Translations under genes and position numbers: made by a program
Origin: DATAEK01 sp036258055
GTDB lineage: Bacteria > Acidobacteriota > Vicinamibacteria > Vicinamibacterales > 2-12-FULL-66-21
Length of the DNA: 27,514 bases
Direction: 5' to 3'
Assembly: GCA_036258055.1 (NCBI GenBank)
Contig: DATAEK010000232.1
Span: forward strand, 1-27,514
Shown here: in pieces, positions 21,809-27,514 of the stretch
Layout of the letters: the number at the start of each line of letters is the position of its first letter
How positions within the stretch are numbered: position 1 is the first letter of the stretch
The notes under the pieces: generated by a model
The model's input: the letters and a program-made list of their open reading frames with translations, nothing else
Told to the model about the DNA's origin: nothing
The model's database searches: none

Positions 21809-24196
21809 TCAGGTTCGCACGCGGAGGAAGAGATACGAGGCGATTCCGACGACCAGGATGTTGGGCGCCCAGCCGGCGAGAATCGGCTGGAGCAGGCCGC
21901 CCTTGCCGATCGCGACGAAAGCGCTGATCACGATCCAGTACGACAGCGCGATGGTGATGCCGAGGCCGATGCCGTAGAGGGTGCCTCGCCTGCCGGTGCT
22001 GACCCCGAACGGCACGGCCAGCAGCGTCATCACGAACGTCACGAACGGGAACGCGAGTTTCTTCTGCAGGTCCACGGCGAGCGGGACGACGTTGACCCCA
22101 CTGGCGGCGAGCTCCTGCACGTACCGCTGGAGCTGCGGCACCGTCATCATCTCCGCGAGCGGCTGCTCGGTCTTGAAGTAGTCCGGTGGTTCGAGGGCGC
22201 CGAGCGGCTGGTCGACGAGCGGGGTCCACGTCGGCGGCTGCGCGCGGAAGTTCCGGGTCCAGCCGCTCACCGACCGCCAGCCGTCCTTGTAGGCGGCGCG
22301 CTCCGCGTAGGTCGTGCTCTCGAGCGTCCACGAGGCCGTGTGAGGGCGGTAGACGACGAGGCCCCGCATCTCGTCGCGCTCCGGATCGAAGTAGGTGTAG
22401 TGGTAAATCTCGCCTTCCTTCCCCACGACCCAGCGGCGATTCAACGTGTCGTACAGGCGCGGTGGCCGTCCCCGAATCTTTGCGTCGAGCGCCTCCGCCC
22501 GCCGGTTGGCATGGGCGAGGAGCTGCTGTTCGAGCGAGAAGAGAATGCCGCTGAAGACCAATGACAACAGGACGACGGCGACGGCCGATCGATAGAGGCT
22601 CACACCGCACGCCTTCATCACGGTGAGCTCGCTGCTTCGGGACAGCAGCCCGAACGTCACGAGCACGCTCAGCAGAGTGGCAATCGGGATCACGTAGTAG
22701 ATGTACTGCGGGGTCTGGTAGAAGAGCAGCATCAGCACGTCGCCCGTGGTGGCCTGCCCCTTGAGCATTTTGTCCGAGCGGTCAATGAACGTGGAAATGT
22801 AGAAGAGGCCGAGCAGCGCCAGGAAGGACAGCATCGACACGCGCCCGTAGATGCGCGCGATGTACCGATCCAGGAGCCCGGGCCCGGGCAGCCAGATTCG
22901 CGGAAACCGGACCACGACGACGGGACGCTGACGCCGGGCCGGCGTGTTTCCAGACGACGAGGTGTGCGAAGCCGTACCTGGAGGAGGGTCTTCTTTCCTC
23001 CAGCGCGACAGGAAAAAGGGAAGTCTCAGCGGAATGCGGAAGGGCAGCCGACCTTCGGTGTAGCGCGCGCGCCAGATGAGGGCGGCGATGCCGAACAGCC
23101 CAAAGACGATATCGGGGACCCAGCGGGCCAGGTGGGCGGCGAGGTACAAGCCGCCTTTTTCGACGGCCGCGCGATCCGTGTAGTAGCCCTTCGTGACCGA
23201 CTCCGCCAGCTGCATCAGGATGTAGTAGGCGAAGATCACCGCAATCCCCACTACGAACCCTGCAAGTTTGCCTTCCCGGGCGACCGTGAGTCCGAGGGCC
23301 AGCCCGATCAGCGCGAACACGACGCAGGTCACCGGAATCGAGAACTTCTGCTCGAGCGCGATGATCTCGGGATGCGGAGATATGCGGTTCTGAATCTTCA
23401 TCTGGATGTCGGCGCGGAGCTCGGGGATGGTCTTTTCGTTGGGTCCCTTCTGCAGGTTCACGTTCGGAAACACCGCGTCCGGGTTGAGCGAGAGGATCAA
23501 ATCACCGGGCACCCGTGAAACGTCGGCCTCTTCGGGCTTCAGGGACTGGTACTTGACCGAGTTCGTCAGAACCAGCTTGACCTCACGCTTCGCGCGATCG
23601 ATATCCAGCCGGCCCCGCCGGGCCATGTAGATCGTCGTCGTTTCGGGCTTGGTGGTGTCCGAAACCAGCAGGTCTTTCCATCCAGGGGTGCCGGGCTCGG
23701 GCTCGTCGCGGGCGTACAGCACCCAGCCGGGGAAATCCTCGAAGAACACCCGTGGGTGAATGTCGCTCTCGACCCGTTTCGTGATCACGTCGAAGGTGAT
23801 CTCCCGGAAGGTCTGGTTCGCGTCCGGGATGGCAACCAGCATCACATACAGCGTGGCCCCTGTGGCGGCCGCGGCGACGACCCCGACCGGACGCAGCAGG
23901 CGATAGGCGCTCACGCCGCAGGCCAGGAGCGCGACGGATTCCCGGTCGGCGGAAAGCCGCCCCAGCCCAATCAGCAGTCCGACCAGCAGCGCCATCGGGA
24001 TGGTCAGCCCGAGGGCCTGAGGCACGACCGTCCAGACGATCCGGGCGGCCGTGACCCAGTCCACACCCTTCGCCAGCAGGTTCTCGAGGTGCTGCATGAT
24101 CGGCGGCAGCACCAGCAGGAACGTGAAGATCAGGAGCGACAGCAGGAACGGCGGGATGATTTCCCGAATGACGTAGCGATCGAGCGTCCGAAGCAT
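21809..24196 (-). CDS. Fused LptF-LptG lipopolysaccharide export permease
   Basis: A 795-residue protein made of two YjgP/YjgQ-family permeases in one chain. Each half begins with the same type of motif: LDRYVIREIIPPF at 5-17 and LDRYIARIYGR at 442-452. Each contains a set of N-terminal membrane helices, a periplasmic beta-jelly-roll part and C-terminal helices. The halves are joined by a basic, Pro/Ser-rich cytoplasmic linker at about 398-430 (RWRKEDPPPGTASHTSSSGN and following). In the Lpt system LptF and LptG are separate and pair with LptB2 to extract lipopolysaccharide from the inner membrane. Here one chain would supply both. The ATG at 24196 is preferred over an in-frame ATG at 24259, because it starts directly at the conserved helix. 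No ribosome binding site is visible, and a TGC-TATCCT -10-like element lies 12 bases upstream. Confidence 0.9.
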   Translation of the reverse strand: MLRTLDRYVIREIIPPFLLSLLIFTFLLVLPPIMQHLENLLAKGVDWVTAARIVWTVVPQALGLTIPMALLVGLLIGLGRLSADRESVALLACGVSAYRLLRPVGVVAAAATGATLYVMLVAIPDANQTFREITFDVITKRVESDIHPRVFFEDFPGWVLYARDEPEPGTPGWKDLLVSDTTKPETTTIYMARRGRLDIDRAKREVKLVLTNSVKYQSLKPEEADVSRVPGDLILSLNPDAVFPNVNLQKGPNEKTIPELRADIQMKIQNRISPHPEIIALEQKFSIPVTCVVFALIGLALGLTVAREGKLAGFVVGIAVIFAYYILMQLAESVTKGYYTDRAAVEKGGLYLAAHLARWVPDIVFGLFGIAALIWRARYTEGRLPFRIPLRLPFFLSRWRKEDPPPGTASHTSSSGNTPARRQRPVVVVRFPRIWLPGPGLLDRYIARIYGRVSMLSFLALLGLFYISTFIDRSDKMLKGQATTGDVLMLLFYQTPQYIYYVIPIATLLSVLVTFGLLSRSSELTVMKACGVSLYRSAVAVVLLSLVFSGILFSLEQQLLAHANRRAEALDAKIRGRPPRLYDTLNRRWVVGKEGEIYHYTYFDPERDEMRGLVVYRPHTASWTLESTTYAERAAYKDGWRSVSGWTRNFRAQPPTWTPLVDQPLGALEPPDYFKTEQPLAEMMTVPQLQRYVQELAASGVNVVPLAVDLQKKLAFPFVTFVMTLLAVPFGVSTGRRGTLYGIGLGITIALSYWIVISAFVAIGKGGLLQPILAGWAPNILVVGIASYLFLRVRT

Positions 24197-24208
24197 CGAC
24201 GTTGGCTC

Positions 24209-24217
24209 AGGATAGCA
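24209..24217 (-). promoter_or_regulatory. Extended -10 element before lptF-lptG
   Basis: TGC followed by TATCCT (24214-24209) lies 12 bases before the ATG at 24196. No acceptable -35 box was found. If used, the message starts about 5 bases before the start codon. Confidence 0.3.
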
Positions 24218-24259
24218 CGCGATATCTGGCGGCCGGTGCGGGCCGCACGTCACTGCCAC

Positions 24260-24760
24260 GATCCGCCGGAATCAGTTCCACAATCCTTCCACAGGGGGTG
24301 TTTTCAGGGCTTTTGCCCAGGGTCTGATAATGAGCGTTATGTTAACTAAGGCGGCTGGATTGGGAAGGGTTGGCGAGGGCTTTTGGCTTGAGGGGTTTTC
24401 GAGTCGGCCCTTCCTTGGGTGTCGTGCGGGCCCCACTCTTGCGACTCGCAGCGGGACTCGCCGCTCCCTGCCAAAACTCGGTTGATCGTCGCGAGCGCTT
24501 CTTCCGGCGACGCTGCGCGCCGATCTGAAACTCGCTTTGGATTCACGTGGCCCCGTTGCTGTCGGCCAACCCCTTGTTCGCCTTGGCCGCGACGGCTCCT
24601 GGACTACGTGATTGCTGATGAGGCTTGGACGCGCCGGCGCTGAGGGCCAGTGCGCCTGCGGTGCGGGCTTTTTGCCGCCGCGTCAGCTATAAGCCCAGTG
24701 GCGCGAGCGATGCGACCGCCGACAGTGTTGCGGCAGGCTCAGGCAACTCGAGCCGCGGGT
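24260..24760. other. 500-base gap beside parB without a convincing gene
   Basis: The gap lies between the stop of parB and the start of lptF-lptG. Open frames exist but have no recognisable domain, no ribosome binding site and poor codon use. The left end (24271-24340) holds two TTCCACA motifs 11 bases apart (24276-24282 and 24287-24293), a GGGC-TTTT-GCCC hairpin (24307-24318) and an AT-rich stretch (24326-24350). The rest contains several stems, among them GGAAGGG/CCCTTCC (24363-24369 with 24408-24414) and CGGCCAA/TTGGCCG (24563-24569 with 24583-24589). Five ACTCG/GAGTC motifs lie between 24401 and 24535, and a plus-strand terminator ends near 24673. It may hold a non-coding RNA or part of an origin; nothing matches RNase P, tmRNA, SRP or tRNA. 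Confidence 0.4.
24654..24673 (+). terminator. Rho-independent terminator with no assigned gene
   Basis: GCCTGC (24654-24659) pairs with GCGGGC (24663-24668, one G-T pair) over a 3-base loop and is followed directly by TTTTT (24669-24673). It lies on the plus strand, where no protein gene precedes it. Confidence 0.5.
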
Positions 24761-25579
24761 CTAGCTTTCCTTCAGCTCCTTGATGATCGCCTCGAGCGCT
24801 GCGATGACCTCATCGCGGTCGACGCGTGACTTCGTGAAGCGGAGTTGCAGCTTGAACGCCTTGGTGGGTGCCCGGTAGCTGAAGACGTAGGATTTGGGAC
24901 GCCCGGCTTTGGGTTTGGCGGTCTCTTTTCGGACTTCCTCGCGAGTGGCGCCGCCGTCGCGGGCGATTTTCTCGACCAGGGCGACCATTTTCTGCGGGTC
25001 GCCCTGCCTAACTACCTGTAAAAGCAGTGACTTGGAGTGAATGTCGGCCAGCCGACAAAGGTTTTTGACCTCTTCCGGCATGCCATTCAGCGACAGCGAC
25101 TCGGTAATCGACGACCGCGACTTCCCCAACCGCCGCGCCATGTCCTCATGCGTGTAGTTGCACCGTGTCGCGAGGCCGTGCAGCGCCTCGGCTTCTTCGA
25201 ACGCTGTCAGATCCTTGCGCTGCAGATTCTCGACCAGCGCAATCTCGATGATCTCCGTGTCGTCGACCTCGCGGATGACGACGGGGATCTCGCGCAGGCC
25301 GACCTGGACGGCAGCCTGATAGCGGCGCTCGCCAGCCACGATCTGAAAGCGGGTCCCGCGCTGCCGCGCGACGATCGGCTCGATGATGCCTTTCTCGGCA
25401 ATCGAGGCCATGAGCTCGGACAGGTCCCCCATGACCTGCCGTGGCTGATTGGGGTTGGGGTCGATCAGGTCGATCGGGACGAGCCGGCCAATCGGCGAGC
25501 CCGCCGAGCTGCTCAACGCCTCGACATAGTGCTCATCGTGACGCATCCGTACCGTTGTCGGTAATCCTCGTTTAGGCAC
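24761..25579 (-). CDS. parB: ParB/Spo0J-family chromosome partition protein
   Basis: A 272-residue ParB. The N-terminal CTPase domain has NPNQPRQ at 42-48, GERRYQAA at 83-90 and ENLQRKDLTAFEEA at 117-130. A helix-turn-helix follows at about 142-163 (YTHEDMARRLGKSRSSITESL). The C-terminal dimerisation part has QLRFTKSRVDRDEVIAALEAIIKEL. ParB binds parS sites and spreads around the origin as a CTP-dependent clamp, with ParA as partner. I use the GTG at 25579, which overlaps the end of parA by 8 bases and gives the usual PKRGLP opening; an in-frame ATG further upstream lies inside parA. No consensus parS was found in the window, so the site must be elsewhere. Confidence 0.93.
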   Translation of the reverse strand: MPKRGLPTTVRMRHDEHYVEALSSSAGSPIGRLVPIDLIDPNPNQPRQVMGDLSELMASIAEKGIIEPIVARQRGTRFQIVAGERRYQAAVQVGLREIPVVIREVDDTEIIEIALVENLQRKDLTAFEEAEALHGLATRCNYTHEDMARRLGKSRSSITESLSLNGMPEEVKNLCRLADIHSKSLLLQVVRQGDPQKMVALVEKIARDGGATREEVRKETAKPKAGRPKSYVFSYRAPTKAFKLQLRFTKSRVDRDEVIAALEAIIKELKES

Positions 25580-26330
25580 GGTCCATGACCTCCTCGCACA
25601 GCCGGTAGTACTCCGCCGCGCCACTCGATTCCGGCGCGAACGTGAAAATCGATTCCTTGTAGGCCGGGGACTCCTCGAGCCGGACGCTCTTGGTGATGAC
25701 GGTCTTGAACACCTTGCTCCCGAACACCTTGTCGATCTGCGTCCGGATGTCCCGGGCCAGCGCGGTTCGCTTGTCGTGCATCGTGATGACGACGCCGAGG
25801 ATGCGCAAGGTGGGATTCGCCCGCGCTCTCACCTTCTCGATGGTCTCGAGCAAATCGTCCGTGCCCTCCAGGGCGAAGTACGACGACTGAATCGGGATCA
25901 GCAGATGGCTCGCGGCGACGAGCGCGTTGACGGTCAACAGCCCGAGCGTCGGCGGGCAGTCGATGACGATGTTCGGATACTGCTCGCGGATCGGCTCCAG
26001 CCGATCCTTGAGCCGGAAATGCGCGTCGAGCTCCCCGACCAGCTTGGCCTCCATCTTCGCCAGCGCGATGCGCGACGGCGCGATGAAGAGGTTCGGCTGT
26101 TGGGTGGACGGCTGGATCACATCCGCAAACCCGCAGTTTGGTTCGGCGATGGCGTCGTAGACGCTCCGCGTGATCTGGGTCACGTCCAGATACGACATCG
26201 AACTGTTCGCCTGCGGGTCGAGGTCGATGAGCAGCGTCGGCTTGCCGCGAAGCGACAGGGCCGCCGCCAGATTGATCGCGGTCGTGGTCTTCCCCACGCC
26301 GCCTTTCTGGTTGGCGATAGCGACGATCAT
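25572..26330 (-). CDS. parA: ParA-family partition ATPase
   Basis: A 252-residue Walker-type ATPase. The deviant Walker A is KGGVGKTT at 9-16, preceded by IVAIANQ; the Walker A' region LLIDLDPQANSSM and the Walker B region IVIDCPPTLGLLTVNAL follow in normal order. Length is that of chromosomal ParA/Soj rather than of plasmid ParA with an extra N-terminal helix-turn-helix. It drives movement of ParB-bound origins using a nucleoid-bound gradient. It has a near-perfect promoter and ends inside the parB start, so the two are co-transcribed and coupled. The neighbours upstream are a bifunctional-nuclease-family gene and miaB rather than the common mnmG-rsmG. Confidence 0.94.
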   Translation of the reverse strand: MIVAIANQKGGVGKTTTAINLAAALSLRGKPTLLIDLDPQANSSMSYLDVTQITRSVYDAIAEPNCGFADVIQPSTQQPNLFIAPSRIALAKMEAKLVGELDAHFRLKDRLEPIREQYPNIVIDCPPTLGLLTVNALVAASHLLIPIQSSYFALEGTDDLLETIEKVRARANPTLRILGVVITMHDKRTALARDIRTQIDKVFGSKVFKTVITKSVRLEESPAYKESIFTFAPESSGAAEYYRLCEEVMDRA

Positions 26331-26360
26331 CCGACTCGACTGAGGTGGGAGTAGCGCACG

Positions 26361-26373
26361 GGCAAAACTTGCC
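26361..26373. promoter_or_regulatory. parA: Inverted repeat GGCAA-AAC-TTGCC at the parA transcription start
   Basis: Perfect 5-base arms flank a 3-base centre. The repeat sits at about the +1 position predicted by the parA promoter (26371), so it could be an operator or a hairpin at the very 5' end of the message. Confidence 0.4.
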
Positions 26374-26377
26374 GCCC

Positions 26378-26406
26378 ATTGTAGGGAGGAGGCGGCGAAG
26401 TGTCAA
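26378..26406 (-). promoter_or_regulatory. parA: Strong sigma-70 promoter for parA-parB
   Basis: On the minus strand TTGACA (26406-26401) and TACAAT (26383-26378) are separated by exactly 17 bases. This is the best promoter in the window and gives a leader of about 40 bases. Confidence 0.8.
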
Positions 26407-26449
26407 CGAAAGGATACAGGATAACGGTAGAGCTCAGCCGTAAGTCTTG

Positions 26450-26935
26450 TTACATCTTGTATTTGCCGAGCTCCTCCGGATCCAGGCTCTCCAGCCATTT
26501 CTGCAGCCGCTCGGAGTCCCCTTTTTCGGGGGTGAAGTCGACCGTCTTGGCATGGTCGATGACCCGGTCCTCGACGAAAATCGGAGCTTTAGCCCGAAGG
26601 GCTAGCGCGATGGCGTCGCTCGGCCGCGCGTCGATGGCCAGCGGTTCACCGTTCGCCAGCAGATGGATGAGCGCGTAGAAGGTGTTCTCCTTGAGGTCAG
26701 AGACCACGATCTTCTGAATGTCCGCCTTGAGGTCGGAGATGACGTTCCTGAGGAGGTCATGCGTCATCGGCCGCGGCGTGGCGACGTTCTCGATCTGGAG
26801 TGCGATCGCATTGGCCTCGAACACCCCCACCCAGATCGGCAGGACGCGCTGCCCGTCCTTGTCCCGCAGGATGATGATCGGCATATTGGTGATCGGATCC
26901 ACCATCAGCCCCTTGATCGTCATTTCGATCTGCAT
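26450..26935 (-). CDS. Bifunctional nuclease (BFN/DUF151) family protein
   Basis: A 161-residue cytoplasmic protein. It opens with MTIKGLMVDPITNMPIIILRDKDGQRVLPIWVGVFEANAIALQIENVATPRPMTHDLL, the BFN (DUF151) domain with its PIWVG and EA.AIA motifs. The C-terminal part has ARPSDAIALALRAKAPIFV, also typical. Plant members have nuclease activity, whereas the role in bacteria is unclear. The ATG at 26935 is chosen because GAGGA lies 7 bases before it and the conserved domain starts directly after it; the open frame continues 44 codons upstream by chance. It follows miaB by 43 bases on the same strand and precedes the parA promoter, so it is probably in an operon with miaB. Confidence 0.9.
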   Translation of the reverse strand: MQIEMTIKGLMVDPITNMPIIILRDKDGQRVLPIWVGVFEANAIALQIENVATPRPMTHDLLRNVISDLKADIQKIVVSDLKENTFYALIHLLANGEPLAIDARPSDAIALALRAKAPIFVEDRVIDHAKTVDFTPEKGDSERLQKWLESLDPEELGKYKM

Positions 26936-26978
26936 CGACGGTCCTCGCTCCGAAACGTAGGGTCCTTGGTCTCGGCTG

Positions 26979-27514
26979 TCAAGCGCGGCCAGACGGGGGA
27001 TCGAGCAGCTCACCGCGCAGGCTGTTCGGATTCGCCTCGGTGATCCGCACGGCCACTGTCTGGCCAATCAAATCGGGCGCCCCGGAAAAGTTCACGACGG
27101 TATTACCGGAAGTCCTGCCTGAGAGCTCCCAGTCGCGACGGCGGCTGCGTGAATCGACCAGGACGGACTCGACGCGCCCGACCGACGCCGCATAGAGCTC
27201 TCCTTGTATCTCCTTCTGCAGCGCCTGCAACGCAACGATGCGGTCACGCTTCTCGTCCTCCGGAACATCGTCGGGCAGCCGCTTCAGTGCGAGCGTGTTC
27301 GGCCGCGGCGAGTACTTGAACGAGAACATGCTGTGATACCGCACGGTCCGTGTCAGCGTCAGCGTTTCCTGAAAGTCCCGGCTGGTCTCTCCAGGGAAGC
27401 CAACGATCATATCGGTCGAGAGCGCGATGTCCGGCAGTGTTGACCGCAGCCGGTCCACGAGGTCGAGGTATTGCTCGCGCGTGTGGCGGCGGCGCATGGC
27501 GGCGAGCACCCGCG
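26979..27514 (-). CDS. miaB: MiaB tRNA methylthiotransferase, C-terminal part
   Basis: The last 178 residues of MiaB; the gene continues beyond the right edge. The visible part starts inside the radical-SAM domain: MRRRHTREQYLDLVDRLR, STDMIVGFPGETSRDFQETL and MFSFKYSPRPNTLA are characteristic and match MiaB better than MtaB or RimO. The C-terminal TRAM domain follows (about the last 65 residues, ending GQTVAVRITEANPNSLRGEL). MiaB adds a methylthio group to i6A37 of tRNAs using two iron-sulfur clusters. The radical-SAM cysteines lie outside the window. It is the first visible gene of the minus-strand miaB/BFN/parA/parB series. Confidence 0.93.
   Translation of the reverse strand, partial: RVLAAMRRRHTREQYLDLVDRLRSTLPDIALSTDMIVGFPGETSRDFQETLTLTRTVRYHSMFSFKYSPRPNTLALKRLPDDVPEDEKRDRIVALQALQKEIQGELYAASVGRVESVLVDSRSRRRDWELSGRTSGNTVVNFSGAPDLIGQTVAVRITEANPNSLRGELLDPPSGRA

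Noticed and set aside
24346..24546. 66-codon minus-strand frame in the parB/lptF-lptG gap
   Set aside because: No ribosome binding site, no third-position GC bias, no domain; kept only as part of the undefined gap.
24541..24556. TTCACGTGG as a parS site
   Set aside because: Only the CACGTG core and a few flanking bases match the 16-base parS consensus; the right arm does not.
24300..24700. RNase P, tmRNA or SRP RNA
   Set aside because: Their invariant sequence signatures were not seen on either strand.

Overview
The window is a high-GC bacterial chromosome segment with tightly packed genes, many start/stop overlaps of 1 to 14 bases, and little intergenic DNA. I infer Acidobacteriota (Vicinamibacteria-like). 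The pointers are a relic of the carboxypeptidase-regulatory/Oar type of TonB-dependent receptor, a fused LptF-LptG permease, a glutamate-less pseudopilin, a MoxR/DUF58/BatA-like/DUF4175-like membrane cluster, and short GAACGCCGAG and TAGAACCT intergenic repeats. No rRNA or marker gene is present to prove it. No tRNA, insertion sequence, CRISPR array or prophage was seen.

Layout. (1) 1-2316: the end of a small zinc-ribbon-like protein gene, then a divergent pair made of a Big-1/PKD lipoprotein (minus) and a type II secretion-like pseudopilin (plus). (2) 2451-9685: a cell-wall sugar salvage block. The minus-strand operon holds a GH10-like lipid/secreted glycosidase-like protein, a sodium:solute symporter and a beta-lactamase-fold serine hydrolase. 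A plus-strand pair holds a BadF-type amino-sugar kinase and a NagB deaminase, and convergent murQ closes the block. A decayed TonB receptor fragment lies between the two halves. (3) 9870-17835: a plus-strand run of MoxR ATPase, DUF58, BatA-like, DUF4175-like and a large membrane-anchored protein, ending in a translationally coupled xerD. (4) 17970-21802: a DUF4342 protein, metK with a structured leader, a membrane-anchored PHP-domain protein, and a GntR regulator preceded by a large inverted repeat. (5) 21809-24196: a single-chain LptF-LptG permease (minus). (6) 24260-24760: a 500-base gap with no convincing gene but several hairpins and a plus-strand terminator. (7) 24761-27514 (minus): parB, parA, a bifunctional-nuclease-family protein and the 3' part of miaB.

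How it works together (inference). Block 2 looks like a phosphotransferase-independent version of the E. coli murQ-murP-yfeW and Bacillus murQ-murP-amiE-type peptidoglycan recycling clusters. A symporter would import MurNAc/GlcNAc sugars, a kinase would phosphorylate them, MurQ would remove lactate, and NagB would feed glycolysis; a NagA deacetylase is needed but is not in the window. Block 3 is a chaperone/VWA-type envelope cluster of unknown purpose. The parAB pair suggests, but does not prove, that the origin of replication is not far away.

The most unusual items are the uncharacterised structured gap beside parB, the metK leader, the palindrome before the GntR gene, several genes that appear to be transcribed from at or within a few bases of their start codon, and the coupling of xerD to the MoxR cluster.
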